Shown: in pieces, positions 35,827 through 46,018 of the stretch
Layout of the letters: every line of letters begins with the position of its first letter
Position numbering within the stretch: position 1 is the stretch's first letter
Origin: Sphingobacterium sp. B16(2022)
Lineage (GTDB): Bacteria; Bacteroidota; Bacteroidia; Sphingobacteriales; Sphingobacteriaceae
Direction: 5' to 3'
Assembly (NCBI RefSeq): GCF_012030425.1
Contig: NZ_JAAUVN010000005.1
Location: 186,001-250,000, forward strand
Length of the DNA stretch: 64,000 nucleotides
The notes under the pieces: generated by a model
Database searches by the model: none
What the model was told of the DNA's origin: nothing
The model's input: only the letters and a program-made list of their open reading frames with translations
Made by a program: the position numbers and the translations under genes

Positions 35827-35840
35827 ATAATTATCACCAA

Positions 35841-36161
35841 TTCTATTGCTCATCATCTGACCCAGTGGATATGCATATTGTCTCAGTATTTAGCCTTTTT
35901 AATTATTTTATCAAGTGTTTTTTTACAATAAAACTTTTGATAATCAATATTTTGAAGGGTGTTGTTGAGAGTGTGTACTTTGAACATTTACATGAAAAAT
36001 GATCTTTAAAGATGGTGATCACGACCATTATTTTTCTTATCTTTAGCAATAAGGGAACTTTTTTCAGTACGATAATAAAGGAGAAAATTTCTTGGACATT
36101 AAACAATAAAAAGTTTAATGCTTCTGCTCGGCTATCGGGCTCATTTATAATATCCAATTAT
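35841..36161. other. Divergent intergenic region before prpB
   Basis: About 320 bp without a credible gene. The open frame continues upstream of prpB but without family similarity. A 12-bp perfect palindrome ATCTTTAAAGAT (36002-36013) is a possible operator for the prp genes. Confidence 0.4.
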
Positions 36162-37058
36162 ATGATAAAAACTCCAGGGCTTCTTTTCAGAGAAGCAATG
36201 CAACAGGAAAAACCATTACAGGTGGTTGGAACTATCAACGCGAACCATGCTCTGCTAGCTCAGCAAGCAGGTTTTCAGGCCATTTATTTATCGGGAGGAG
36301 GAGTTGCCGCGGGTTCTTTGGGAATTCCTGATCTTGGTATTACCACGCTGGAAGATGTACTGGTTGATGTGCAGCGTATTACGAACGTTTGTCCAGTCCC
36401 TTTATTGGTCGATATCGATACCGGATTCGGACCCTCGGCATTTAATATAGCACGTACGATTCAGTCTTTGATCAAGGCTGGTGCTGCAGCTGTTCACATG
36501 GAGGACCAGGTGGGAGCAAAACGTTGTGGACATCGACCTGGAAAAGAATTGGTATCGAAGACAGAGATGGTGGACCGTATTAAAGCTGCTGTGGATGCAC
36601 GTACGGATAATACATTTGTAATCGGCGCCCGTACAGATGCTTTAGCATCAGAAGGTTTAGAGGCGGCTTTAGATAGAGCTATCGCATATAAAGAGCCTGG
36701 AGCTGATTTTATTTTTGCAGAGGCTGTTCATGAACTGGATCAATACAGACGATTTCATGATGCAACCCAATTGCCTGTTTTAGCAAATATTACAGAGTTT
36801 GGTCAAACGCCAATGTTTACTCGAGATGAATTACATCAAGTAGGAGTTTCAATAATTTTATATCCGCTCTCTGCTTTTCGAGCAGCTAATAAAGCGGCTG
36901 AAAATGTATATCAGCATATTCGAAAAGATGGTACGCAAGCTGCCGTTCTGGTAGGTATGCAAACCCGTGAAGAACTTTATCGTAGCATTAATTATTATGC
37001 ATATGAAAATAAACTAGATCAATTGTTCAATACTAAGCATGATGACAGAAACAAATGA
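36162..37058 (+). CDS. prpB: Methylisocitrate lyase PrpB
   Basis: 298 residues from the ATG at 36162, matching the family length; the frame is open 50 codons upstream but that part is unrelated. It cleaves 2-methylisocitrate to pyruvate and succinate. The isocitrate-lyase loop KRCGH is in GAKRCGHRPGKE, and metal/substrate residues lie in VDIDTGFG and HMEDQ. TIM-barrel marks YLSGGGVAAGSLGIPD and IGARTDA are present. The end overlaps prpC by 20 bp, so the prp genes are one operon. Confidence 0.93.
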   Translation: MIKTPGLLFREAMQQEKPLQVVGTINANHALLAQQAGFQAIYLSGGGVAAGSLGIPDLGITTLEDVLVDVQRITNVCPVPLLVDIDTGFGPSAFNIARTIQSLIKAGAAAVHMEDQVGAKRCGHRPGKELVSKTEMVDRIKAAVDARTDNTFVIGARTDALASEGLEAALDRAIAYKEPGADFIFAEAVHELDQYRRFHDATQLPVLANITEFGQTPMFTRDELHQVGVSIILYPLSAFRAANKAAENVYQHIRKDGTQAAVLVGMQTREELYRSINYYAYENKLDQLFNTKHDDRNK

Positions 37059-38193
37059 AATGGGTTTTAAACCCAAGAAAAGCGTCGCATTATCTGGTGT
37101 TGCCGCAGGCAATACAGCATTAAGCACCGTCGGAAAAAGTGGTAATGACTTACATTATCGAGGTTATGATATTTTGGAACTTGCAGATCAGGCTAGTTTT
37201 GAAGAAGTAGCCTATTTATTGATCTATGGAAATTTACCGACTAAATCGCAATTGACCACTTATCAGGCACAATTAATAAGTCAACGTGGATTACCGATCG
37301 CGATATAGAAAGTTTTAAAACAATTGCCGACAACTGCCCATGCAATGGATGTTCTTCGAACTTATGTTTCGGTATTTGGGAGTATTCAACCTGAAAAGGA
37401 AAGTCATCCAAGTGCTGGTGCGCGCGATATTGTCAACCGTTTAATGGCCTCTATGGCTTCTGCTTTGTTGTATTGGTATCATTTTAGCCAACATGGTCGA
37501 GAAATTGATGTCGAAACGACCGATGGAACTTTGGGTGCGCATTTTTTACACTTGTTGCATGGCACGCCGCCATCTGCATCTTGGATAAGAGCCATGCAGG
37601 TGTCTCTTAATCTGTATGCTGAACATGAGTTTAACGCCTCTACTTTTGCCGCCCGTGTTATTGCAGGTACTGGATCGGATCTTTATTCTTGTATTGCAGG
37701 AGCTATTGGTGCCCTGCGGGGACCAAAACATGGTGGTGCTAATGAAGTAGCCTTTGAAATACAGAGTCGTTATGCCAATGCTGATGAAGCGGAGGCTGAT
37801 ATTCGTAAGCGGTTAGCGAATAAAGAGGTTATTATTGGATTTGGTCATCCTGTTTATACCATTTCAGATCCGCGTAACCAGGTTATTAAGCGTATTGCTA
37901 GGGAGCTATCGGAGGAAGCGGGCGATATGACACTATATTCCATTGCCGAGCGTTTGGAATCTGTGATGTGGGAAGAAAAGAAAATGTTTCCCAATTTAGA
38001 CTGGTATTCGGCCGTTTCATATCATATGATGGGTATCCCAACTGAAATGTTTACCCCTTTATTTGTGCTGTCACGGATAACAGGATGGTCGGCACATGTA
38101 TTTGAACAGCGTCAGGACGGGAAGATTATTCGACCTAGTGCTCACTATATCGGACCAGAAAATAGGCCTTATATTCCTATTTCTGAAAGGTAA
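37039..38193 (+). pseudogene. prpC: 2-methylcitrate synthase prpC interrupted by an in-frame TAG
   Basis: The frame encodes a complete PrpC of about 384 codons, but codon 90 (37306-37308) is TAG between RGLPIAI and KVLKQLPTTAHAMDV. There is no frameshift: the reading frame after the stop is the same. Catalytic residues lie after the stop: His in YAEHEFNAST, His in GFGHPVYT and Asp in LDWYSAVSYH. The N-terminal piece alone cannot be active. Possible explanations are a real nonsense mutation, a single-base sequencing error, or readthrough. Gene order prpB-prpC-prpD is otherwise normal. Confidence 0.85.
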
Positions 38194-38260
38194 TGTGAGA
38201 AAATATACAAATGAACGCAACAATTGAAATTTAATATTTACGAATAGTTTTTTAGAAAAA

Positions 38261-39712
38261 ATGGCATCACAAATTTCGAATGAACGACCGCCGGTTGATC
38301 AGGTCTTGGCTGATATTGCAGATTATGTACTTCAATATAAGATTGAAAGCAAAGTTGCATGGAGAACTGCATTTTACTGTTTTTTGGATACATTAGGATG
38401 CGGTTTTGAAGCGCTCACTTACCCTGCCTGTACAAAATTGTTAGGTCCGGTGGTATCTGGTACCATTGTGCCAAACGGTGCGAAAGTTCCTGGAACAAAC
38501 TACCAATTAGATCCGATACAGGCTGCTTTTAATATCGGTACAATTGTGCGCTGGTTGGATTTTAATGATACTTGGCTTGCGGCAGAATGGGGACATCCTT
38601 CGGATAACTTAGGAGGTATTTTAGCAACGGCTGATTGGTTGAGTAGAACCCGTATTGCTATGGGTGAAAAACCTTTAAAAGCAAGGGAAGTCTTAGAAGC
38701 AATGATCATGGCACATGAGATTCAGGGTGTTCTTGCTTTGGAAAATTCTTTTAATAAAGTGGGCTTAGATCACGTCATTCTTGTTAAAGTAGCTTCCACA
38801 GCTGTGGTTGGTAAATTGTTGGGATTAAGTCGTGATGAATTGATCAATGCTGTTTCACTGGCATTTGTTGATGGGCAGGCACTGCGAACATATCGTCATG
38901 CACCCAATACAGGTAGCCGTAAATCTTGGGCAGCAGGCGATGCAACCTCACGTGCTGTAAAGTTAGCATTGATAGCCAAGACAGGGGAAATGGGATATCC
39001 TTCCGTATTAACGGCTCCAGTGTGGGGATTTTATGATGTTTCGTTCAAAGGAAAGGAATTCCAATTTCAGCGAGCTTATGGTTCTTATGTGATGGAAAAT
39101 GTTTTATTTAAGATTTCTTTTCCTGCTGAATTCCATTCTCAGACAGCTGTTGAGGCCGCCATGTTGTTGCATGATCAACTTAAAGCAATAGGGAAAACTG
39201 TTGAGTCTATTAAGCATATAGAAATTAGGACCCATGAAGCTGCTATTCGCATTATTGATAAAAAGGGGCCACTTCATAATCCTGCTGATAGGGATCATTG
39301 TATACAATATATGATTGCGGTACCTTTGATCTATGGCCGATTGACAGCAGAAGATTATGAAGATCGGATAGCTATGGATCCTCGAATTGATGTTTTGCGT
39401 GATAAAATGAATTGTATCGAAGATTCTAAATTAACAGAAGATTATCATGATCCTGAAAAAAGGGCAATTGCAAATGGATTGATGATTACATTAAATGATG
39501 GAACAAAGCTCTCTGAAATTTTGGTTGAATATCCAATAGGGCATCCACGCCGCCGCGATGAAGGTATTCCTAAACTGATTGAAAAATACAGGATTAATTT
39601 GGCCCGCATATTTGCAGATAAACAACAGAAACAAATCTTAAATGCAACATTGGATTACGATACTTTTATCGATATGGATGTTAATCAGTTAGTTGATTTG
39701 ATGGTGAAATAA
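38261..39712 (+). CDS. prpD: 2-methylcitrate dehydratase PrpD
   Basis: 483 residues, full length for PrpD/MmgE. It dehydrates 2-methylcitrate to 2-methyl-cis-aconitate without an Fe-S cluster. Family features include RWLDFNDTW near residue 100, GHPSDNLGGILA, GLDHVILVKVAST, TGSRKSWAAGDATSRAV (active-site region) and KISFPAEFHSQTAVEAA. It is the last prp gene; its TAA runs directly into an AGTT microsatellite and a terminator hairpin. Confidence 0.95.
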   Translation: MASQISNERPPVDQVLADIADYVLQYKIESKVAWRTAFYCFLDTLGCGFEALTYPACTKLLGPVVSGTIVPNGAKVPGTNYQLDPIQAAFNIGTIVRWLDFNDTWLAAEWGHPSDNLGGILATADWLSRTRIAMGEKPLKAREVLEAMIMAHEIQGVLALENSFNKVGLDHVILVKVASTAVVGKLLGLSRDELINAVSLAFVDGQALRTYRHAPNTGSRKSWAAGDATSRAVKLALIAKTGEMGYPSVLTAPVWGFYDVSFKGKEFQFQRAYGSYVMENVLFKISFPAEFHSQTAVEAAMLLHDQLKAIGKTVESIKHIEIRTHEAAIRIIDKKGPLHNPADRDHCIQYMIAVPLIYGRLTAEDYEDRIAMDPRIDVLRDKMNCIEDSKLTEDYHDPEKRAIANGLMITLNDGTKLSEILVEYPIGHPRRRDEGIPKLIEKYRINLARIFADKQQKQILNATLDYDTFIDMDVNQLVDLMVK

Positions 39713-39810
<98 letters not shown>

Positions 39811-39812
39811 AG

Positions 39813-39860
39813 AAGGTTTTCATAAAGGTTTTTTTTAAAACTTTTATGAAAACCTTTTTT
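39813..39860. terminator. Bidirectional terminator between prpD and the FadB-like gene
   Basis: Arms AAGGTTTTCATAAA(G) (39813-39827) and CTTTTATGAAAACCTT (39841-39856), followed by T6 on the plus strand and A-rich sequence on the other side. It ends both convergent units. Confidence 0.85.
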
Positions 39861-39864
39861 GAAT

Positions 39865-41994
39865 TTATAAATTTTGGGCTTGGATAGGCCAGTTGGATTG
39901 AAGGCCTAAATAAAAGCTGTAATTCTCTTCGGCGAGCTGATGTAACGAGGTTGGAATCATCCATTGTTCGCCTAGTTGCGCAAAACGCTGACAGTCTCTT
40001 ACAAATTTTTGAAGGCCAACTTGGTCTATATGACCAAATACACCACCTGTATGAATGGGATAGCCAATCCCTAAGGTAGCGCCGATATCGCCATCGATCG
40101 GTCTGTCGAGTATCCCTTCTATTAAGCATCGGTAACTATCCAGTGCCATAACATGTAATAATCGATCCCGAATGTTGGTCGTTTCGGGCAATGTAGCTAA
40201 GGTAGGTAAATTCGAATCTTGCCAAATTGTTTTTTTTCCGGATGCAATGTCATAGTCATAAAAACCTCTATTGGATTTTCGTCCATTTCGTCCATTATCC
40301 ACAAGTTTTTTTAAATAATCATAGCATCGCCTCTGGCTTGGATGTAGATGGGGTAGTTGGTCGTATACATGCAGCATAAGCGATAGCGAAATTTCATCAA
40401 GAACTGCCAAAGGACCAACAGCAAACCCAGCATTTATTGCTTGTTCATCAATGAGAGATGCAGGAATACCTTCCAACAGCATCGTCACTGCTTCCAGTAG
40501 GTAGTTGAAAAAAATACGGGAAGTAAAGAATGCAGGGCCATCATGTACAACAATTGGAATCTTTCCCAGTTGACGGACTACTTGTAGAGCCTTAGACAGG
40601 GTTTGTTCACTTGTCTGATTCCCGCGTATGATTTCTACTAAAGCCATTCGATCTACAGGTGAAAAAAAATGCATTCCAATAAAGTTTTCTGGTTTCGGAC
40701 TTACTAAAGCCAATTCACTGATGGGTAATGATGTGGTATTGGAAGCAAAAAAACCATTATTATTTAGGAAAGGAAGTGTTTCAGTACTGACAGCCGCCTT
40801 AAGATTTTTGTCTTCAAACACAGCTTCGATAATGAGATCAACTTCTCCAAAATCTTTTGTCTGATCTGTAGGGGAGATTCGGGAGAGGAGAGCCTGTCTT
40901 TTTTCTTCATTCATTTTTCCCAGTTCCACCCATTTTGCTGATACTTTTTCTGCATATTTTTTTCCTTGCTCTGCTTGTTGTAAAGTCACATCTTTCAAGA
41001 TAACATCAATTCCTGAGCGAGCAGCTTCGAATGCAATTCCAGACCCCATCATACCAGCTCCTAATATTGCCATCCTTTTTAATTCATATGAGCTATTGGC
41101 TAATGGACCTGTAGCTTTTGTAGCTTCATTTATACCGAAGTACTGAGTCCGGATGATACTGCAGGTAATAGGATCGCGCAGGGTCTGGATAAAATACGCT
41201 ATTTCAATACGGAGTGCTTCTTGTTTTGGAAGATTGTGTTTTTGATAAATAACTGCCATACAGTTGTCTATGTTTGGCTTAATTCCTAGGTTACGTTTTT
41301 TGATGGGTACGGTAAGATTATCCCATTGTGCTCCATCCCATGGTGGAGTTGGTTTCCGAGCCTGTTCATGCACATGTTCTAAGATCCATGTTTTGGCTTG
41401 AAAGATTGCATGATCGATATTTGAAGAAATGAGATCGATTAAACCTATTTCTTTAGCTTTTTGTGCTGTGATTATTTTAGCCTGTAGCACCAATGGAAGA
41501 GCATCTTGTGCATCAAGTATCTCTGTTATTTGTATGGTGGCACCAAACCCTGGAAATAATCCATAGTTGACTTCTGGAAATCCTATTTTTATCTGCTCAA
41601 GGGCAATCCGGCAGTGTGCCCATAGTTGTGTCGAAAGCTGTAAACTCAGACAATCACTGTCCATTAGACCGACAATGGGTTTCTTTTGTTGGTTAAGCTC
41701 ATTAAAATTTGAAAGGAGTGATTTCAAACGTAGCTTAAATGAATTTTCATCTGATGCTTGTTGAAGTAAAATATCATAGTTAATAGCTTGGCCTATAAGT
41801 GGATTTTTGAATATTATTCCTTTTACTTCAGTGAGATCAATCTGATCACGGATGATGGTCACAAATTGTTCTAATCGCTCTAAGTCATTTCCATGGATAG
41901 TTTCTGTAGAAATTAAGGGGCTAATCAATACGACTCCCTGTTCATCTCTTTCACTTAAGAAATAAGTAAAATATGTAGGATTAATTTTCTGCAT
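39865..41994 (-). CDS. FadB/FadJ-type 3-hydroxyacyl-CoA dehydrogenase with degenerate hydratase half
   Basis: 709 residues, normal FadB length. The C-terminal dehydrogenase is intact: Rossmann loop GAGMMGSGIA near 315, catalytic His in MHFFSPVDRM, and GPAFFTSRIF. The N-terminal enoyl-CoA hydratase part keeps one Glu (141, in GFPEVNYGLFPGFG), but the oxyanion/catalytic GGGCE segment is replaced by LSLQLSTQL, so Glu is missing at the other position (Ser121). Hydration is probably lost or weak. It pairs with the acyl-CoA dehydrogenase 49 bp upstream. Confidence 0.85.
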   Translation of the reverse strand: MQKINPTYFTYFLSERDEQGVVLISPLISTETIHGNDLERLEQFVTIIRDQIDLTEVKGIIFKNPLIGQAINYDILLQQASDENSFKLRLKSLLSNFNELNQQKKPIVGLMDSDCLSLQLSTQLWAHCRIALEQIKIGFPEVNYGLFPGFGATIQITEILDAQDALPLVLQAKIITAQKAKEIGLIDLISSNIDHAIFQAKTWILEHVHEQARKPTPPWDGAQWDNLTVPIKKRNLGIKPNIDNCMAVIYQKHNLPKQEALRIEIAYFIQTLRDPITCSIIRTQYFGINEATKATGPLANSSYELKRMAILGAGMMGSGIAFEAARSGIDVILKDVTLQQAEQGKKYAEKVSAKWVELGKMNEEKRQALLSRISPTDQTKDFGEVDLIIEAVFEDKNLKAAVSTETLPFLNNNGFFASNTTSLPISELALVSPKPENFIGMHFFSPVDRMALVEIIRGNQTSEQTLSKALQVVRQLGKIPIVVHDGPAFFTSRIFFNYLLEAVTMLLEGIPASLIDEQAINAGFAVGPLAVLDEISLSLMLHVYDQLPHLHPSQRRCYDYLKKLVDNGRNGRKSNRGFYDYDIASGKKTIWQDSNLPTLATLPETTNIRDRLLHVMALDSYRCLIEGILDRPIDGDIGATLGIGYPIHTGGVFGHIDQVGLQKFVRDCQRFAQLGEQWMIPTSLHQLAEENYSFYLGLQSNWPIQAQNL

Positions 41995-42043
41995 TTTTTT
42001 AGGTGTTATATTCCCTTATGGGGAGTTGCAGTATAGAGTTTAA

Positions 42044-43231
42044 TTAATTTGAAGAAATTGTTTTATCGGATTTGGATTGATAATTGACTTTATCAATTGT
42101 CATTTTAGCAATAATTTCCAACATGATTTCAGATGTTCCCCCGATAATGGTACCGACTCTTATATCACGGTAGATACGGGCTATTTTGAAATCTTCTGTA
42201 AAGGCATAACCACCAAAAAGTTGAAAACATTGGCTTACAATACGGACCGCAAGCTCACTCGCCTGTAATTTCGCAATCGAACATTCTTTAACTGCATATT
42301 TTCCAAGTTGTTGCAAATCGCAACAAGCATATATAAATGCTTTTGTTGTAGCGATATCTGCAACCATTTGTGCGACGCGATGTCTCACTACTTGGAAATC
42401 TTGCAGTTTATGCTTAAATACTTCACGTTTGTTAATATATTCTAGGGTATACTGTAAGGCAGAATCTGCTGTAGCAATGCTTTGGATTGCTGCGGTCAGG
42501 CGTTCCAGTTGTAGTCCGTCCATCAGGTAACTAAAACCCGCACCTTCTTCACCTATTAAATGTGAAATGGGGACTTTTACCTGATCAAAACCCAATTCTG
42601 CTGTATCAGAAGCATGCCAGCCCATTTTATTGATTTTGGTTGCAGTTACTCCTGAAGCATGACGGTCGATCAAGAGCAAACTGATACCTTTACTACCTTT
42701 GGTCGGATCGGTTTTAACAGCAGTAATAAAAAAATCGCCATAGTAACCATTGGTGATAAAGGTTTTCGAACCGTTAACAATGTAATAATCACCTTCCCGG
42801 ATAGCAGTTGTTTGGATTTTTTGTACATCAGATCCAGCACCTGGTTCTGTAATAGCTACTGCACTGACCAAATCTCCAGCAATAACACCTTTTAAATATT
42901 TTTCTTTTAATTCTTCAGAGGCATACTTGAGTAAGTATGGGGCTGACATATATTGAATGACTAATGCTGTTATCGTGAATCCTCCCGAAAAACACTGAGA
43001 GAGCTCTTCGCACAGAATCATGGAATAATAAAAATCAAGGTCGAGCCCACCATAAACTTCTGGATAGTTAAGACCTGTAAAGCCCATGTCGCCCATTTTT
43101 TTCCAAATGGCACGATCTATTTTACCTTCTTCTTCCCATTGGTCAATATAAGGCAGGATCTCTTTACGGATAAATGCTTTTAAACTTTCGCGAAATACGT
43201 GGTGCTCAACTGTCAATTGTGTTGCTTGCAT
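42044..43231 (-). CDS. Acyl-CoA dehydrogenase
   Basis: 395 residues, cytoplasmic flavoenzyme for the first oxidation of beta-oxidation. FAD and substrate motifs: AITEPGAGSDVQKIQTTA, KTFITNGYYGDF, GGYAFTEDFKIARIYRD and GGTSEIMLEIIA. The usual MCAD catalytic Glu site (YEGT) reads IGGT, but QLERL in helix G offers the alternative Glu used by LCAD and isovaleryl-CoA types. It is the first gene of a two-gene unit with the FadB-like gene; thiolase is divergent. Confidence 0.92.
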   Translation of the reverse strand: MQATQLTVEHHVFRESLKAFIRKEILPYIDQWEEEGKIDRAIWKKMGDMGFTGLNYPEVYGGLDLDFYYSMILCEELSQCFSGGFTITALVIQYMSAPYLLKYASEELKEKYLKGVIAGDLVSAVAITEPGAGSDVQKIQTTAIREGDYYIVNGSKTFITNGYYGDFFITAVKTDPTKGSKGISLLLIDRHASGVTATKINKMGWHASDTAELGFDQVKVPISHLIGEEGAGFSYLMDGLQLERLTAAIQSIATADSALQYTLEYINKREVFKHKLQDFQVVRHRVAQMVADIATTKAFIYACCDLQQLGKYAVKECSIAKLQASELAVRIVSQCFQLFGGYAFTEDFKIARIYRDIRVGTIIGGTSEIMLEIIAKMTIDKVNYQSKSDKTISSN

Positions 43232-43598
43232 ATGCTATCAAGTTTTATTGGTTATATTTTCTCTTTTGGTTTTGGTGATCCAAATAAGTTGAAGCTAATT
43301 TAAATTAAAAAGCTGACGTTTCCATTTATTTGAAAGTTAATTTTTATGGTAACTTATTTTTATGGGAGACTGTTCGCTTGATTTAAGTGTTTTAGGCTCA
43401 TTTATAAGCTTATTAAAGATTTCTGTTTAACCGATTCATTTACTGTTTACTATTTTTTGTACCTTTAAATATAACTTTATGATAACGCTCTACTGTTTGT
43501 TTTCTTCGTAGGTCAATTGGGATTCGCAGTTCGGGGGAAACCGGATCTGACTTCTAGATAAAACAAGGTAGTAGCATAGATAACCAAAATAATAAACG
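43232..43598. other. Divergent promoter region, acyl-CoA dehydrogenase / thiolase
   Basis: 367 bp without an ORF of note. It must hold both divergent promoters. No FadR-like palindrome was recognised. A small CGG/CCG hairpin near 43526-43540 is the only structure seen. Confidence 0.5.
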
Positions 43599-44783
43599 AT
43601 GACTAAGAAAGTATTTATTGTCGCGGCGCAACGTACCGCAATAGGAAGCTTTGGAGGAGGATTATCCACTTTGAGCGCGACAGAATTGGGTGCTCAAGCT
43701 GTTAAAGCAGTTTTGAGTCAAGTTGCTGTTGATGGCAAAGAAGTGGATGAATTATTAATGGGCTGTGTCCTACAAGCTGATTTGGGACAAGCTCCCGCTC
43801 GCCAGGTTTTAAAATATGCAGGTTTACCCGATGATATTCCTGCGACTACTATTAATAAGGTTTGTGCAAGTGGAATGAAGGCGGTAGCATTAGGGGCACA
43901 GGCTATTTTATTGGGTGATGCTCATGTGGTACTTGTTGGCGGTATGGAAAGTATGAGTCGCGTACCTTATTATGCACCTACAGTACGTTGGGGAGCGAAA
44001 TACGGTCATCAAAGTTTAGTAGACGGAGTACAGAAAGATGGACTGAGTGACGCTTATTCGCAAGACGCAATGGGTGTTTTTGGGGAGCTGTGTGCCATTA
44101 AATATGGTATTAACCGAGAAGAGCAGGATGCCTATGCGGTATCGTCCTATACCAGAAGCCGTGATGCCTGGAAAGAGGGAAAGTTTGATAAAGAAGTGGC
44201 TCCGATAACAGTTTCTACCCGAAAAGGAGAAGTTGTTGTCAAGCAAGATGAAGAATTTACGCAGGTCAATTTTGAGAAAATTTATACTTTGAAACCAGCT
44301 TTTCAAAAAGACGGAACGATTACTGCAGCAAATGCTTCTACTTTAAGTGATGGAGCTGCGGCATTATTACTCATGTCCGGTGAGAAAATGGAAGCATTGG
44401 GTTTACAGCCTTTAGCTGAAATCATTGCATATGCTGATGCGGAACAGGAACCGGAATGGTTTACAACGACGCCTAGTCTCGCCGTGAAAAAAGTATTAGC
44501 AAAAGCAGATCTAGAATTGTCTGATATTGACTTTTTTGAATTTAATGAAGCTTTTTCAGTTGTAGCATTAGTAAATGCCCGTTTGCTGGATATTTCATTG
44601 GAAAGGATGAATGTTTATGGGGGAGCAGTATCTTTAGGTCACCCTCTAGGGTGTTCGGGTGCCAGAATTTTAGTAACCTTAACAAGTGTGCTGGAGCAGG
44701 AGAGAGGACAGTATGGGTTAGCAGCAATTTGTAATGGTGGCGGTGGTGCTTCTGCAATGATTATTAAAAGATGTAATGTATAG
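43599..44783 (+). CDS. Acetyl-CoA C-acyltransferase (thiolase)
   Basis: 394 residues. Catalytic Cys89 in NKVCASGMKA, His in SLGHPLGCSG and the second Cys in ICNGGGGASAM mark a complete thiolase II. It either cleaves 3-ketoacyl-CoA or condenses acetyl-CoA; the nearby acyl-CoA dehydrogenase and hydroxyacyl-CoA dehydrogenase favour the degradative role. Monocistronic, divergent from the other two genes. A terminator at 44923 follows after a 140-bp gap. Confidence 0.94.
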   Translation: MTKKVFIVAAQRTAIGSFGGGLSTLSATELGAQAVKAVLSQVAVDGKEVDELLMGCVLQADLGQAPARQVLKYAGLPDDIPATTINKVCASGMKAVALGAQAILLGDAHVVLVGGMESMSRVPYYAPTVRWGAKYGHQSLVDGVQKDGLSDAYSQDAMGVFGELCAIKYGINREEQDAYAVSSYTRSRDAWKEGKFDKEVAPITVSTRKGEVVVKQDEEFTQVNFEKIYTLKPAFQKDGTITAANASTLSDGAAALLLMSGEKMEALGLQPLAEIIAYADAEQEPEWFTTTPSLAVKKVLAKADLELSDIDFFEFNEAFSVVALVNARLLDISLERMNVYGGAVSLGHPLGCSGARILVTLTSVLEQERGQYGLAAICNGGGGASAMIIKRCNV

Positions 44784-45166
44784 TAGCGATCAGGTTAGAT
44801 ATATTATCATACATACATATGGACTGAAGGTTATAATACTGAGTTTAGAGAATATTGTTAAGTGACAGTACTCATTTACATGAAAGGTTCCTATCTTTAA
44901 CACAAATTTCTCCATCGAAGGTAAAAGACCGTTTTTCTTATATAGAGAAACGGTCTTTTGTTTGCACCTAATTTGTTCGGCATAATTACTTCTTATAACG
45001 ATCGCTAATCTTTTCAATATAATGTTAAAAATCAAAAGGGTAGGCTTCTTATTTCTGATATTATATTTAAAATTGTTTGCGTTTTTTTTTAAATAAAAAG
45101 TACAAAATAATTTGCATTCTTATTTTTCCTTTCTATATTAGTGTATTAATTAAATAATACAGTAGT
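44784..45166. other. Intergenic region after the thiolase gene
   Basis: 383 bp holding the terminator at 44923-44959 and an AT-rich segment before the ABC operon. No gene is supported. Confidence 0.5.
44923..44959 (+). terminator. Terminator hairpin downstream of the thiolase gene
   Basis: AAAAGACCGTTT ... AAACGGTCTTTT, 12-bp perfect stem with T tract at the 3' side. Confidence 0.8.
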
Positions 45167-46018
45167 ATGATAACTATTAAAAACCTAAATTTCAGCTACA
45201 GCAAATCGCGACCATTATTTAAAAATATGGATCTTCATTTACAGGAAGGGCATATTTATGGTCTATTGGGGAAAAATGGTGCAGGCAAGTCGACGTTACT
45301 GAAGAATATGGCCGGTTTGGTCTATCCTGTAAGTGGTACGATTGAAGTGTTACAGCATGATCCTTGTAAACGCGAACCTGCTCTGCTTCAGGAAATCAGT
45401 TTTATTCCTGAGGAATTTCACTTACCAGCAGTGAAATCCGCAACTTTTGTAAAAGCGAATGCCGTTTTTTATCCAAAGTTTGATCATGCATATTTTCAAG
45501 AACTGATCAGAGAGTTTGAAATTCCGATCGAACAGAAGCTTGCAGATATGAGTTATGGGCAAAAGAAGAAATATATCATATCATTTGGTTTGGCCTCCAA
45601 TACCAAAATCATGATTATGGATGAACCTACTAATGGTCTAGATATTCCTTCTAAAGTGCAATTTCGCAAAATTATGGCCTCGGCTATTGCTGACGACCGC
45701 TGTGTTATTATTTCGACACATCAAGTACGTGATCTCGACAACCTGATCGATGCGGTTATTCTATTGGATGAACATCGGGTGGTATTAAATGCTAATGTTA
45801 ATCGTATTACGGATCATATCAGCTTTAAAAAAGTACCTGAGTTGAACGATGATGTGCTTTATTCAGAACCTGCATTAGGTGGTTTTAATACCATACAGTT
45901 GAATGCGATGGGAGAAGACTCGAAATTAGATCTGGAACTGTTGTTTAATGCTGTTTTACAGAAAAAAGAATTGATTACAAACCTTTTAAATGTTACTGAA
46001 GATGTCGAACGTATTTAA
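45167..46018 (+). CDS. ABC transporter ATP-binding protein
   Basis: 283 residues. Walker A is GLLGKNGAGKSTLLKN (residue 36 region), the signature is DMSYGQKKK (degenerate LSGGQ), Walker B is IMIMDEPTNGLD and the switch His is in IISTHQVRDL. The C-terminal 70 residues are a dedicated extension. It belongs to a four-gene operon with a permease, a GntR-type regulator and an exported beta-rich protein, and overlaps the permease start. Confidence 0.92.
   Translation: MITIKNLNFSYSKSRPLFKNMDLHLQEGHIYGLLGKNGAGKSTLLKNMAGLVYPVSGTIEVLQHDPCKREPALLQEISFIPEEFHLPAVKSATFVKANAVFYPKFDHAYFQELIREFEIPIEQKLADMSYGQKKKYIISFGLASNTKIMIMDEPTNGLDIPSKVQFRKIMASAIADDRCVIISTHQVRDLDNLIDAVILLDEHRVVLNANVNRITDHISFKKVPELNDDVLYSEPALGGFNTIQLNAMGEDSKLDLELLFNAVLQKKELITNLLNVTEDVERI

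Noticed and set aside
35730..35840. N-terminal extension of the DUF1080 protein
   Set aside because: The ATG at 35729 opens a proper signal peptide; the upstream codons overlap the predicted promoter.
36012..36161. N-terminal extension of PrpB
   Set aside because: The extra 50 codons have no family similarity; ATG at 36162 gives the normal PrpB N-terminus and length.
37304..37324. Frameshift in prpC
   Set aside because: The reading frame before and after the stop is the same; it is a single nonsense codon, not an indel.
42044..43231. Acyl-CoA dehydrogenase lacking its catalytic base
   Set aside because: The MCAD-type Glu site reads Gly, but the QLERL segment supplies the alternative Glu of the LCAD/isovaleryl-CoA type, so activity is expected.
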